DNA from: Phycisphaerales bacterium
Lineage (GTDB): Bacteria > Planctomycetota > Phycisphaerae > Phycisphaerales > UBA1924
Length of the DNA: 64,000 nt
Reading direction: 5' to 3'
NCBI GenBank assembly: GCA_020853815.1
Contig: JADYYE010000090.1
Coordinates: 1-64,000 of the forward strand
Shown here: positions 53,472 to 63,776 of the stretch, piece by piece
Layout of the letters: each line of letters starts with the position of its first letter
Position numbering within the stretch: the stretch's first letter is position 1
Notes under the pieces: model-generated
What the model saw: only the letters and a program-made list of their open reading frames with translations
The model's database searches: none
What the model was told of the DNA's origin: nothing
Made by a program: the position numbers and the translations under genes

Positions 53472-53570
53472 GGAAAGCCGCTCCGGGGAGTGGGAAACGG
53501 AGAGGTTAGGGGGCGTCGCTTCGCGGGTCGAGGGATGGGCGGAAGGGTCCGTGGGCGGTACACTCTCGTC

Positions 53571-53921
53571 GTGACGTTGACGCGGATGTGTCTCATGGCG
53601 TGTGCAGGGCTCGTCGGGCTCGTCGGGGCCGGGTGCTCCAGCCCCGCGCGCGGATTTGCCTCCGCCGATCCCGGCGCCCGCCTCGACGCCGCCGTGGACG
53701 CCGCCGCCCGAAAGGACCGCTCGTCGATCCCGGAACTCATCAAGCTCCTCGACAGCGATGACCCGGCCGCGCGACTGGTCGCGATCAACACGCTCCACCG
53801 CCTGACGGGCACGACCAACGGCTATGACTACGCCGCGCCCGAGGCCGATCGCCGGGCGGCGGTTGACCACTGGGTCGCGTGGGCCGGCGAGCACAAGGAC
53901 GCAGGAGCGTCGCGTGAGTGA
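53571..53921 (+). CDS. Small lipoprotein with HEAT-like repeat
   Basis: 116 residues from GTG 53571 (ATG 53586 possible). The signal peptide ends in a lipobox-like VGAGC near residue 22, so it should be lipid-anchored. The mature part is one HEAT-type helix pair, [29 protein letters not shown], found in planctomycete lipoproteins that check gene-neighbour assembly only by inference. Its last eight bases overlap the RsbW-like gene, so the two are co-translated. Confidence 0.7.
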   Translation: MTLTRMCLMACAGLVGLVGAGCSSPARGFASADPGARLDAAVDAAARKDRSSIPELIKLLDSDDPAARLVAINTLHRLTGTTNGYDYAAPEADRRAAVDHWVAWAGEHKDAGASRE

Positions 53922-54372
53922 AGCCCCGCACATCCGCATCGAGATGCTGAGCAATCCGCTCTACCTCGCCGGCGCGCGCGAGTTGATCTCCGGCGTCTGC
54001 CGACGCCTCGGCTTCACGGAGATGTGTACCTCTCAGATTGCCCTGGCCGTCGACGAGGCGTTGTGCAACGTGATGCGTCACGGCTATGACAAGCTGACGG
54101 ATCGCCCGATCTGGGTGAGCCTCTGGCCCGGGCCGCAGGGCGGCAAGCCCGAGATCCAGATCGTGATCGAGGACGAGGCCCGCCAGATCGACCCCGCCGA
54201 CATCAAGGGGCGCGATCTGGACGACGTGAAGCCGGGCGGGCTGGGTGTCCACATCATCCGCGAGGTGATGGACGCCGCGGTGTACGAGAAGCGCCCCGGT
54301 GGCGGGATGAAACTGACGATGGTGAAGAAGCAGCCCGAGCACGACAAGCCGGGCGGCGAGTGCAAGTGCTGA
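53914..54372 (+). CDS. RsbW-like anti-sigma factor / serine kinase (GHKL ATPase)
   Basis: 152 residues from GTG 53914 (AGGAG seven bases before). The GHKL fold shows an N box [14 protein letters not shown], a G1 box degenerate as [10 protein letters not shown] and a G2 box GGLGVHII. RsbW/SpoIIAB-type kinases bind a sigma factor or phosphorylate a STAS partner. The STAS gene 25 bp downstream supplies a likely target. The degenerate G1 box (DEA for DxG) could reduce kinase activity. The C-terminal tail is Lys/Cys rich. Confidence 0.87.
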   Translation: MSEAPHIRIEMLSNPLYLAGARELISGVCRRLGFTEMCTSQIALAVDEALCNVMRHGYDKLTDRPIWVSLWPGPQGGKPEIQIVIEDEARQIDPADIKGRDLDDVKPGGLGVHIIREVMDAAVYEKRPGGGMKLTMVKKQPEHDKPGGECKC

Positions 54373-54397
54373 ACCGTTTTCCGAGTGCGAGGGCGCC

Positions 54398-54742
54398 ATG
54401 GCTGGGCAACCACTGCAAGTGAACTTCGACGACCGCGGCACGATGGTGGTCGTGACACCCATGGGTGAGATTTCGTACAGCGAGGCGACGTCGTTCCGCG
54501 CCGTGCTGAAGCGGGCGTCGGACCTCAACCGCCCGCGCATCATCATCGACCTGTCGCGCGTGGACGACATGAACTCGCCGGGAGTCGCCACGCTGGTCGA
54601 GGCGCTCCAGAACGCTCGCCGCAACCGCGCCCGCCTCATCCTCGTCGGCATCACCCAGCGCGTGCTGGCGATCTTCCAGATCGCGCGCCTCCACACGGTC
54701 TTTGAGACTCGCGATACGCTGGAGGCCGCGGCGGGCGAATGA
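54398..54742 (+). CDS. STAS-domain anti-sigma-factor antagonist
   Basis: 114 residues, a complete STAS domain: VVVTPMGEISYSEATSFRAVL, RIIIDLSRVDDMNSPGVATLVEAL with the phospho-acceptor serine in NSPG, and ILVGITQRVLAIFQIARLHTVFE. It should switch partners when phosphorylated by the RsbW-like kinase next to it. Alternatively it serves the MlaE permease downstream, since a STAS protein (MlaB) is a normal part of the Mla transporter. Confidence 0.9.
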   Translation: MAGQPLQVNFDDRGTMVVVTPMGEISYSEATSFRAVLKRASDLNRPRIIIDLSRVDDMNSPGVATLVEALQNARRNRARLILVGITQRVLAIFQIARLHTVFETRDTLEAAAGE

Positions 54743-54761
54743 GCCCGTCGAAGGAGCCCCC

Positions 54762-55616
54762 GTGAGTCAGGCCCCGAGGACCAGCCCCGATCCCCTCGCC
54801 CCGCGCTCCGCGCCGGCCAGGCTGCTCCACGCGATGGGCGCTCCGGTCCTCGAAGTCCTCACGCACATCGGCGGCATGGTCGGGCTTCTCCTCGACACCC
54901 TCGCCGTCGTGCTCAAGGCCGTCGGAAAGGAACGCGTCCGCCTCGGCTGGTCGGCCGCCGTGTCCCAGCTCATCCGCGTCGGCCTGCGCTCCATCGGGAT
55001 CGTCTCGCTCGTGTCGGGGTGCATCGGCTTCATCCTGGCGTTCCAGCTCTCGCCGCCGCTCGACGAGTTCGGGCAGAAGGAACTGGTCGCCAACATCGTG
55101 AGCGTCGCCGTTCTTCGCGAGCTCGGTCCGCTGATCGCGGCGATCGTTCTCACGGGATTCGCGGGCGCGTCCATCGCCGCCGAGATCGGCACCATGGTCG
55201 TCTCGGAAGAGGTCGAGGCGCTGGAGGCGATGGCGCTGAGCCCGGTGCGGTTTCTTGTCGTGCCGCGCGTGATCGCCAGCGTTCTCGCGATGCTCGTGCT
55301 CGCGGTGCTCGCCGATCTGGTCGCGATCGGCATGTCCGCCATCGTCTCGATCACGATACTCGATATCCCGTGGGCGACCTACAAACAGAACACGCTCGAC
55401 CAGGCCAAGCTCGTCGACTTCCTTACCGGCGTGGGCAAGGGTGGCGTGTTCGGCCTGCTCATCGGGCTCATCGCGTGCGGCAACGGTCTGAAGGTCGTCG
55501 GCGGCGCCGCGGGCGTCGGGAAGGCGACCACCGGCACCGTCGTCCAGAGCGTCGTGGCGGTCATCCTCGCCGACCTTGTTTTCACCGCGATCTTCTACGC
55601 CCTCAAGCTCGTGTGA
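54762..55616 (+). CDS. MlaE-family ABC transporter permease
   Basis: 284 residues from GTG 54762 with AAGGAG upstream. The five-span permease is recognisable by FQLSPPLDEFG and the family signature VLRELGPLIAAIVLTGFAGASIAAEIGTMVVSEEVEALE. It moves phospholipids between the membranes with MlaF, MlaD and MlaB partners. STAS and RsbW-like genes lie directly upstream. An MlaD-type C-terminus starts only 8 kb further on, on the other strand. Confidence 0.9.
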   Translation: MSQAPRTSPDPLAPRSAPARLLHAMGAPVLEVLTHIGGMVGLLLDTLAVVLKAVGKERVRLGWSAAVSQLIRVGLRSIGIVSLVSGCIGFILAFQLSPPLDEFGQKELVANIVSVAVLRELGPLIAAIVLTGFAGASIAAEIGTMVVSEEVEALEAMALSPVRFLVVPRVIASVLAMLVLAVLADLVAIGMSAIVSITILDIPWATYKQNTLDQAKLVDFLTGVGKGGVFGLLIGLIACGNGLKVVGGAAGVGKATTGTVVQSVVAVILADLVFTAIFYALKLV

Positions 55617-55649
55617 CCGCCACGGGCGACGCCGTGACGCCGCGGGCGA

Positions 55650-56351
55650 TCAAGACCGCGGGAGTTCGATCCACTTGGCCTCGGTGTGGCGGACGATCGC
55701 GCCGGTCATCGAGTAGATGATCTGCTCGGCCATGTTTGTGCAGTGGTCCGCCACGACCTCGCACACGGTCGCGACCTCATGGAGGCGGAAGGCGAAGTCG
55801 ACGGACATCTGCCCCTTGGCGATGCGTTCCTCCGCGTCGCGCAGGAGCGCGTCCTTGAACGCGGTCACCGCGTGCTGGCTCTGGAGCACGACCTTGGCGA
55901 GGGCGGCGTCTTTCTTCTGGATGCTCACGCAGGTGTCGCGGAGAATGCCCACCGAGCTGTTGGCCATCACGCGGAACGTGTCGGGGAGGGGCGAGGTGAG
56001 CGACCGCATGTGGGCGGCCAATTCCGCGATCTCCACGGCGCAGTCCGCCACGCGCTCCAGCTCGTTGTTGCACTTCACGATCGTCAGGACCATGCGGAGC
56101 GAGTCCTGGTCGAGCGTCGCGCCTTCCTTCACCGCGTCGCCGAGCAACGCCACCGCCGCCCGTTCCATCTCCACGTCGACCTTGTCGACCTCGTCGTCGG
56201 CCGCGACGCAACGCTTGGCCTGTTCGAGGTCTCGGCTAAAAAGGCCGTTGAAAGCCATCTCGAGGAGCGATTGCACGCGCCGCCCCTGCTCGAAGAGCTG
56301 GGAGCGGAGCGATTCGATGCGCTCGGAAAAGCCGGAGGGTGTGGTGGGCAT
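55650..56351 (-). CDS. phoU: Phosphate transport regulator PhoU
   Basis: 233 residues in two PhoU helical repeats: ESLRSQLFEQGRRVQSLLEMAFNGLF at 13-38 and KDAALAKVVLQSQHAVTAFKDALL in the second half, with the metal-binding E-x-x-x-D motif of each (NNELERVADCAVEIAELA; CEVVADHCTNMAEQIIY). PhoU links PstSCAB to the PhoR kinase. No pst or phoBR genes are near. ATG 56351 has GAGGAA upstream. Convergent with the MlaE gene across 33 bp. Confidence 0.93.
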   Translation of the reverse strand: MPTTPSGFSERIESLRSQLFEQGRRVQSLLEMAFNGLFSRDLEQAKRCVAADDEVDKVDVEMERAAVALLGDAVKEGATLDQDSLRMVLTIVKCNNELERVADCAVEIAELAAHMRSLTSPLPDTFRVMANSSVGILRDTCVSIQKKDAALAKVVLQSQHAVTAFKDALLRDAEERIAKGQMSVDFAFRLHEVATVCEVVADHCTNMAEQIIYSMTGAIVRHTEAKWIELPRS

Positions 56352-56395
56352 GCGTTCCTCGGGCCATGCGGCGGCCGGTGTGAGGGAGATTTTAG

Positions 56396-57901
<1,506 letters not shown>

Positions 57902-58009
57902 TGTCCTCCGGCCTCAGCCGCGGATGACGACACTTCCGAGGCCCGAAGCGGCTCCGCTGCACGGCGGTTGCCGCATGCGCCGGCCGGATCGCGGAACCAC
58001 GAAGAAGAC

Positions 58010-58036
58010 CCACCGACCGCGAGGCGCAGTCGGTGG
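58010..58036. terminator. Bidirectional hairpin between eno and the YcfL-like gene
   Basis: Eight-bp perfect arms CCACCGAC (58010-58017) and GTCGGTGG (58029-58036) in the gap of two convergent genes. The minus side continues GTCTTCTTCG, a moderate T-rich run. Confidence 0.55.
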
Positions 58037-58053
58037 CACTCTTGGCCGGAAAT

Positions 58054-58473
58054 TCACTTCGCCGGGCGGATTTCGAGACGCCAATCGACCGCGGATTGCT
58101 CGCGGGCAAAGCCGCTGAGGAATCGCTGATTGCGGGAGGGGAGCTTGAGGAATCGCCAGTCGGGGTTGTCGTTGAGCGGTACGCCGTTCTGATCGAAGAA
58201 CGAGAAGCGGTATTGGATGTTGAGGTCTTGGTTGTCGGTGAGGGCACGCACGGGCACCGTCACTTCCATCGGCTTGGTCGCGCTGACTTTCGGCGCGTCG
58301 TAGGCGATGTAGCCGCTCAGCCCCTCGGCCGCGACGATCTGTGGGTACGCGGCGGACGGGAGTGGATCGGCCTTGGCGGCGCCGGGCGCCTTCACGGGGT
58401 CGCACGCGCCGAGCAGGATCGGCGTCGCGAGGAGCATGGCGCGGACGAGCGTGCGGGATGTGCTGCTTTTCAT
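58054..58473 (-). CDS. YcfL / DUF1425-like lipoprotein
   Basis: 139 residues. Lipobox LLGAC at about 20-24; the core has the DUF1425 pattern (QNLNIQYRFSFFDQNGVPL-type strand, here DLNIQYRFSFFDQNG, then WRFLKLPSRNQRFL). In proteobacteria YcfL is encoded next to LpoB, the activator of PBP1B; the same partners are upstream here. It overlaps the COG3014-like gene by four bases (ATGA). Confidence 0.8.
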   Translation of the reverse strand: MKSSTSRTLVRAMLLATPILLGACDPVKAPGAAKADPLPSAAYPQIVAAEGLSGYIAYDAPKVSATKPMEVTVPVRALTDNQDLNIQYRFSFFDQNGVPLNDNPDWRFLKLPSRNQRFLSGFAREQSAVDWRLEIRPAK

Positions 58474-60206
58474 GGATTCTTCTCCGTGGGAGTGATCGTA
58501 CTTGTCTGGTTCGCGGGCATGGTCGTTGCACGGACCGCATAGAACGCGGCGAGTTCCTTCGCGCGGGCGGACTTGGGCTGGTAGGGCGGATGCTCCTGGC
58601 CGACGAGGCGGGCAAAGCCGCTCGAGCCCGCGAGCGGCGCGACGAGCGACGTGCCGCCGTTCAGGATGTGACGCTTCGGGCCGTCGACTTCATCCCCGGC
58701 GCGCCAGGTGATGCCCTCGTCGGTGTAGAGGTTCTGCAGGTCCATCAGCGACAGATTCGTGAGGTTGCCCGAGGCCTGGTACAGGCGCAGCGTCTCGGCG
58801 CTCGGTGCTCGGCAGCAGCGCCCCCCCAGGATGTAGGGCAGGTCGTCGCCCGGCACGCGGACGGCGAGCGAGTCGGTCGCGTACACCACGCGCCCCGACG
58901 ATGCCCACGCGGGCACGGGCTGCGCGGGCACACGCACGTAGACGACGCGGAGCGGCTCGGCGGCGCTGGGCCCGCGAACGCCGGGCAGAACCATGTCGAG
59001 GCCCGGGCCGTGGATGCCGAGCGTCGCGGAGCCGTCGATCGTCGTCGCGCCGACCAGGATCGACGCGGGCATCACCTCGCAGTGACGGATGTCCGCCTGC
59101 GCGGTCGCCTTGACGGCAAGACCCGCGAGCACCATCGCAAGGCCGGTCGCGAGCTGGGCGTTGCGCCGCCCCTCGCTGCTCCGATTGTCGCTCGTTCCGG
59201 CGACGATGACGCCGCCCGCGATCAGGCCGGTGCCCAAGAGGCTCTTGAACTGGCGCACATCCTCGAGATTGTTCCAGCGATGATCGTTCGCCATGGTCTG
59301 AACGTCACAGGCGAGAGCGGCGTTGCTGGGGGCGTTGTTATCGATCGAGATCGAGAGCCAGGTGGTCGCGCCGCCGCCGCCCGCGAATCGCGTGAGCACG
59401 CCGTCGTCGCCGTAGCGCTGCTTCGATGGCCCGGTGCCGGTGTCGACGAAGACGACGGTGTTGACCCGGCCGCCGACGATCGCCTCGGCGACGGGGCGAA
59501 GGTCGGGACGGAGCGTGAAGGCCTCGCGGAAGAAGTCGCGGGCTTCGCTCGCGCGGTCCGGATCGCTCCGTCCCAGTGCGAAGTTCGCCACGCCCGCGAC
59601 GAAATACCCGAGCGCGAAATCGGTCTTCACATTGGCGTAGCCCTTGTCGAGCCACGCTTCGTCCTGCGTTGCGGCCCGCTGCGCGAGCTCGGCTTTGCTC
59701 AGCGATTGATCGGCTTGGGCGTAGCTGCGCAGCTGGAAGAGCGACGCGTTCGCCGCCGCCCGCGCGTTGTCCCACTGGTTCAGCATCGCGTAGCAGAGCG
59801 CGGTGTAGTGCAGCGTGAGCGCCTGCTCGAAGGGCTCGCCCTTCCAGAAAAGCTGGCCCGATTCGCCCAGCACCGCCGCACCGACCTGGCGATTCTCGTT
59901 GAGCCCCTGACGCCGGAGCGTTGCGAAGGACTCGGCGAGCCAGGGCTCGGCGGCATCGGGCCGCCCGTCGGCGAGCGTGACGATTCCAAGTCGCGAGCGA
60001 TCGAGCAGGTATTCAAGCGGGCGATCGTCGGTGTCGCGAACGTAGCTCCGCAGCTTGGATTCCGCACGCGCGAAGTCGCCGCGAGCGACGTCGGCGCGGA
60101 TGTCGAAGTCCGGATCGCCGTTGGTGCAACCGGTCGACGCGGCGGCCAGCGCGACGCACACGATCGCGCCCGCTTCCCCCCACCGAGATGACGCTTGCGA
60201 CAGCAT
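58470..60206 (-). CDS. COG3014-like lipoprotein
   Basis: 578 residues. Lipoprotein signal ending ASTGC (about residue 27); then TPR-like helices (RSYVRDTDDRPLEYLLDRSRLG, ALTLHYTALCYAMLNQWDNARAAANASL) and a beta-rich second half with a hydrophobic hairpin (LLGTGLIAGGVIVAG). The N-terminal pattern is that of COG3014, an uncharacterised envelope family found with LpoB and YcfL. It is coupled to the YcfL-like gene and precedes it. A role in the peptidoglycan/outer-membrane machinery is inferred from that context. Confidence 0.78.
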   Translation of the reverse strand: MLSQASSRWGEAGAIVCVALAAASTGCTNGDPDFDIRADVARGDFARAESKLRSYVRDTDDRPLEYLLDRSRLGIVTLADGRPDAAEPWLAESFATLRRQGLNENRQVGAAVLGESGQLFWKGEPFEQALTLHYTALCYAMLNQWDNARAAANASLFQLRSYAQADQSLSKAELAQRAATQDEAWLDKGYANVKTDFALGYFVAGVANFALGRSDPDRASEARDFFREAFTLRPDLRPVAEAIVGGRVNTVVFVDTGTGPSKQRYGDDGVLTRFAGGGGATTWLSISIDNNAPSNAALACDVQTMANDHRWNNLEDVRQFKSLLGTGLIAGGVIVAGTSDNRSSEGRRNAQLATGLAMVLAGLAVKATAQADIRHCEVMPASILVGATTIDGSATLGIHGPGLDMVLPGVRGPSAAEPLRVVYVRVPAQPVPAWASSGRVVYATDSLAVRVPGDDLPYILGGRCCRAPSAETLRLYQASGNLTNLSLMDLQNLYTDEGITWRAGDEVDGPKRHILNGGTSLVAPLAGSSGFARLVGQEHPPYQPKSARAKELAAFYAVRATTMPANQTSTITPTEKNP

Positions 60207-60208
60207 GC

Positions 60209-60835
60209 CTAGTCGATCAATCGCCCGAGGGCGGAACGCTTGAACTCAAAGCCGTCGCTCCAGGCGACCTCGCCGGAGCGGATGTCGGTGATCCGATACT
60301 GGCAGTAGTACGCGTCGGTGCGGGCCTTGCCCGCCTGGTAGGTCACGGAGCGAAACGTCGCGTCCATCACGTGGGTCGGGTCACGCTGCTCTCCCAGCGG
60401 CGGAAGGTCCGGGTCGCCGGCCGCGATGCGCAGGTCCTCCAGCCGCTCGCGCGGGATCACGACCTTGATGTTTTTGTTGGTCCGTAGCTCGCGCAGCGGC
60501 ACGGAATCCAGCACGCGGTACATCAGGTACCAGCGCTCCGAGTCGCGGATCACGTCGGACGTGTAGTTCACGACCTTGCTGAGCGTGATCGTGACAGGCG
60601 GCGAGTTCGGCGTGCGGTCCTTCAGGAAATCGCTGGCGGCCAGCTTCTCGGCCATTTCCTTCGCGGTGTCGGTGATGTCCTCGAACGCGATGGTGGAGGA
60701 CTCGCCCTGCATGTGGGCCGGACCCGAGGCGCACGCGGGGAGCAGCCAAAGGCCCGCGAGCGCCGCCGCAAGTGCGAGCGAGCGGATGAGGGCGTGGCGC
60801 CCACGCAGTCCCACCGGGTTGGGCGGGGCGTGCAT
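60209..60835 (-). CDS. LpoB-like penicillin-binding-protein activator (paralogue 1)
   Basis: 208 residues. Lipobox LLPAC near 35 in a signal peptide starting at ATG 60835. The body has the LpoB-like fold: EDITDTAKEMAEKLAASDFL, VTITLSKVVNYTSDVI, FRAV-type middle strand and YYCQYRITDIRSGEVAWSDGFEFKR at the end. LpoB spans the periplasm to stimulate a bifunctional PBP. It overlaps the preceding stop by one base (TGATG) and is followed after two bases by the COG3014-like gene. Confidence 0.82.
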   Translation of the reverse strand: MHAPPNPVGLRGRHALIRSLALAAALAGLWLLPACASGPAHMQGESSTIAFEDITDTAKEMAEKLAASDFLKDRTPNSPPVTITLSKVVNYTSDVIRDSERWYLMYRVLDSVPLRELRTNKNIKVVIPRERLEDLRIAAGDPDLPPLGEQRDPTHVMDATFRSVTYQAGKARTDAYYCQYRITDIRSGEVAWSDGFEFKRSALGRLID

Positions 60836-61479
60836 CACCGGTACGTCACCTCGTACTTGTGGCTCCACACGATCTCGCTGTCGCTGGCGCGCATGAGCTG
60901 GAAGTTGAAGTAGTAGCCGCGGGTCGTGCCGCGATCGAGCTGGAATGTGTTGCCATTGAGGTAATACGTGAACGCTGGATTGAGCACGCGGTTGGAGGTG
61001 ATGGCGGTATTGCGCTGGAGTGGGTCGGAGGCGCCTTCCTCTCGGATTCGCACCTGCTCGTAGCGATCGCGGCTCTCAACCACGCGGAAGCTCTTGCGGA
61101 ACTCGCGGCTCGAGAGCATCATGTCGCGCATCCGCTCGCGGACGTACTCAAAGTCCGCGGTCGGCATGGCGCGGGACTTGTTCGCGATGTCGCCATAGAC
61201 CAGCGTGCACTCGTAGTCGCCGCCCTGGCGCAGCTCGTTCTGCTGCAACTCGGCCAGGTCCTTGATGAGCGAATCGACCATGCGGTCGCTGGCCTCGCGC
61301 ATGTCGGCCAGGTAGATCTGCCCCGAGTCTTCCTCGGCGCGGGTGACGGCGCCGGAATCGACGCGCCCGTGCCCGGGCGCCTGGGGCGGCGTGCATCCGA
61401 TCGAGAGAATGATCGACGCGGAGGCAACTGAAACAGCGACGGCCTTGGTGAGGTAGCCGTGGATTCCCATCGGTGTCAT
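60835..61479 (-). CDS. LpoB-like activator (paralogue 2)
   Basis: 214 residues from ATG 61479 (GGAG upstream; a TTG at 61497 is the only earlier choice). Lipobox LSIGC near residue 29. The same fold signs appear as in the next gene, with DMREASDRMVDSLIKDLAEL, CTLVYGDIANKSRAMP and a final YYFNFQLMRASDSEIVWSHKYEV strand. Two such paralogues side by side are unusual. It ends in a TGATG overlap with paralogue 1. Confidence 0.8.
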   Translation of the reverse strand: MTPMGIHGYLTKAVAVSVASASIILSIGCTPPQAPGHGRVDSGAVTRAEEDSGQIYLADMREASDRMVDSLIKDLAELQQNELRQGGDYECTLVYGDIANKSRAMPTADFEYVRERMRDMMLSSREFRKSFRVVESRDRYEQVRIREEGASDPLQRNTAITSNRVLNPAFTYYLNGNTFQLDRGTTRGYYFNFQLMRASDSEIVWSHKYEVTYR

Positions 61480-61578
61480 GGCGATTTCTCCGTGCAATGG
61501 TGCGGTCTGGCTTGTGTCCTACGTCGGCTTCGGCGGTCGGCCTTGCCGCGAGAAAGTGCTACGTGTCCGATCGCTGAT

Positions 61579-63435
61579 TCACTGGTTCTTCAGCCTGATG
61601 GTAACCCGGTCACGCGTGCCGGCATTCATGTCGAACACAAAGCCGGGCTCGTTGACGGATCGGATGGCCTCGAGCAGCTTGTCGGCGTCGCCCGAGTACA
61701 TCACGTCGAAGCGGGCGATTGCGTTGTCCTTGGCTCGGTCGAGTTCGTACAGCTTCGTGCCCGTCACGCCCTGGAGCTTCTCGATCGAGGTGCGAAGCCT
61801 GGCAAGTTCATCTGGCGCACGCACGTCGGTGACGAGCACCGACAGACGGTGCGAAGACGACCACGAGGAAATCAGGCCGTCGACGATCTGGGCGGCCAGC
61901 TCGTCGGCCATCGCGGGCGCGGCGCTCTCGACGGCGTTGGGCGAAGCATCCAGCAGGCGTGTCGAGGGATCGGTGGCGGCGAGCACGCGCCCGTCCGACG
62001 TGCTCTTGGCCCGGAACGTGTACGACACGGAACGCTGCGCGGGCGTGCCGAAGACGCTCCCGTCGCCCGTGAGAAGGATCTGCACGCCGAGCTCTCGCTC
62101 GACGAGCTTGGCGAGGTCCTCGTCGGACGAAATCTGAGACAGGCGGTCCTTGTCACGCAGGATTGCGGAGCGAAGCTGCTCCTCATCCACGCACGCGATG
62201 CCGAGGTCTGAGAGTCGCTTCAGCACCGAGTTCTGGATCGTCGCGGCGCCGTACTCGCGGAGCGCCGTCGTGTCGTCGGTGAACGTAATCTTGGTCTGGT
62301 CGCTGTTCCAGTTCTCGCGCACCCAGCGCCACCAGACCCAGGTGGTGTTGTCGCCAGACATGCGGCTCACGAGCACGCCGACCTTGGGCTCTCCCGCGGA
62401 GCGATAGGCCTCGACGAGCGCCTGGCGCGCCTGGGCGTTGTTCGCGGTCGCGCGATTGAGCCACGGGCTCTCCGCCGCGGGAAGCATTCCCAGCGTGATT
62501 TCGGCCTTGCCGTCGCGGAAGCTGGGGAGGGAGGCCCACTTGCCGAGGTCCGTCCACGCGCCGCTCTGCAGCGAATAGGCCAAGTCCGTGCCGCGCCCGG
62601 TATACCAGAGCTGGTACTCGGCGCGATAGTTGTCGCGGGTGATCGAGTGGGCGCGGCGGAGCTGCACGTCCTGCACGCCGGGGATACGACGGAGGAGCGC
62701 CGTGATCGACTGCGTGTCGGCAAAGCTGATCTCGCCGGAGAAGTCCATTTCGTAGCGGATGCCGGCGATGGCCGCGTCGGGAGACGCGTAGAACTCGACA
62801 AACTTGCTCTTGATGTCGTCGGCGATCGCGTCGGAGTAGTAGCTCATGTCCGACGCGTCGAGCACCGACCGCCCGCCGCGCGGGTACATCTCGAACGGCC
62901 ACTCCGCGACGATTTGGTCGCGGCGCACGTCGATGACGCAGTAATGGGCCAGGTACTTCACGCCGTCGTTGCGGCCCTCCTGGGGCACGAGGGTCAGCGT
63001 GATGACGACGTCGGCCTTGGATTCGTCGGCGATGACGCGGGCGGCCTGACGCGGGTCGGTCGCGGCGACCTCGGCGATGTCGTTGCGCTTGGCGACGCGG
63101 GCCGTCGCGGATTCGGGCAGGAGCGTCACCTGGCTGGAACGGAAGTGCTCGCGGGTGCGCCCGCCCAGCATGGAGATCTCGGCGGTCTCGACGTCGCGCG
63201 AGCCGTCACGCGAAGGGCGGATGTACTCGACGATCGCGAGCGTGGGACGCCCGGCCTGCCGGTACGCCGCGAGGAACTCCGCGCCGGGGCCCGATGGGCG
63301 AGCGACGACCTCGGTGGGCGGCGGCGGTTTGCGCGTGCCGGAGTCCTGGGCTTGGAGCGACGGCGCAAGCGCCACGCCGCCAAGGCCTGCGATGAGCCAT
63401 GCCGCCGAACGAGCCGCTGAGTTGGAACGGGTCAC
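61579..63435 (-). CDS. Large exported CsgG/LpoB-context protein with internal duplication
   Basis: 618 residues. GTG 63435 has GAGGAG seven bases upstream and starts a signal peptide (WLIAGLGGVALAPSLQAQ). The mature part has two similar halves. Each has a CsgG-like alpha/beta block followed by a small domain of the form L-L-x-x-I-x-GV...Y-x-x-x-Y-x-G (SITALLRRIPGVQDVQLRR with QLWYTG; SIEKLQGVTGTKLYELDRAK with DVMYSG). No catalytic motif seen. It is first in the cluster, followed at about 100 bp by LpoB paralogue 2. Family assignment is by pattern and context only. Confidence 0.65.
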   Translation of the reverse strand: MTRSNSAARSAAWLIAGLGGVALAPSLQAQDSGTRKPPPPTEVVARPSGPGAEFLAAYRQAGRPTLAIVEYIRPSRDGSRDVETAEISMLGGRTREHFRSSQVTLLPESATARVAKRNDIAEVAATDPRQAARVIADESKADVVITLTLVPQEGRNDGVKYLAHYCVIDVRRDQIVAEWPFEMYPRGGRSVLDASDMSYYSDAIADDIKSKFVEFYASPDAAIAGIRYEMDFSGEISFADTQSITALLRRIPGVQDVQLRRAHSITRDNYRAEYQLWYTGRGTDLAYSLQSGAWTDLGKWASLPSFRDGKAEITLGMLPAAESPWLNRATANNAQARQALVEAYRSAGEPKVGVLVSRMSGDNTTWVWWRWVRENWNSDQTKITFTDDTTALREYGAATIQNSVLKRLSDLGIACVDEEQLRSAILRDKDRLSQISSDEDLAKLVERELGVQILLTGDGSVFGTPAQRSVSYTFRAKSTSDGRVLAATDPSTRLLDASPNAVESAAPAMADELAAQIVDGLISSWSSSHRLSVLVTDVRAPDELARLRTSIEKLQGVTGTKLYELDRAKDNAIARFDVMYSGDADKLLEAIRSVNEPGFVFDMNAGTRDRVTIRLKNQ

Positions 63436-63776
63436 GAGAAGACTCCTCGTGTGGTGCGTGGCGCCCGTCGTGATCGCTCGTGGATCGAGCGTCGTCGGGC
63501 GGTCGGAATGTATGTCGTGCATCGGCCAGGAAAGTTGCGGGAGCGATGATTTCCGCGAGCGTTTCGTCGAATGCACCCGTACTGTTAGGGAACGCTAACC
63601 GAAAGTCAAGCGGGCGTCAGCGCGGCGTAGGTGGGGACGTTCGGCAAGCCCGAACGCAGCCAATCCCACATCGAAACACGCAAGACCAAAGCCGGCGCGA
63701 TCGCACGATTCACAATCTGAAGGCTTCTGAGGAGGCACCGAATTCGTCGCGACGCAGCGGGAAGCTCGCCGCACGG
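63436..63776. other. Intergenic region between the LpoB-type cluster and the MlaD-type gene
   Basis: 341 bp. Apart from the predicted promoter and inverted repeat at 63582-63609 and a CGTTCGGC-AAGC-CCGAACG-like hairpin near 63637, I see nothing coding. Confidence 0.5.
63582..63609 (-). promoter_or_regulatory. Predicted promoter of the LpoB-type cluster with overlapping inverted repeat
   Basis: Minus strand: TTGACT at 63609-63604 and TAACAG at 63587-63582, 16-bp spacer. Arms GTTAG/CTAAC (63584-63588 and 63595-63599) overlap the -10 box and could be an operator. Confidence 0.4.
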
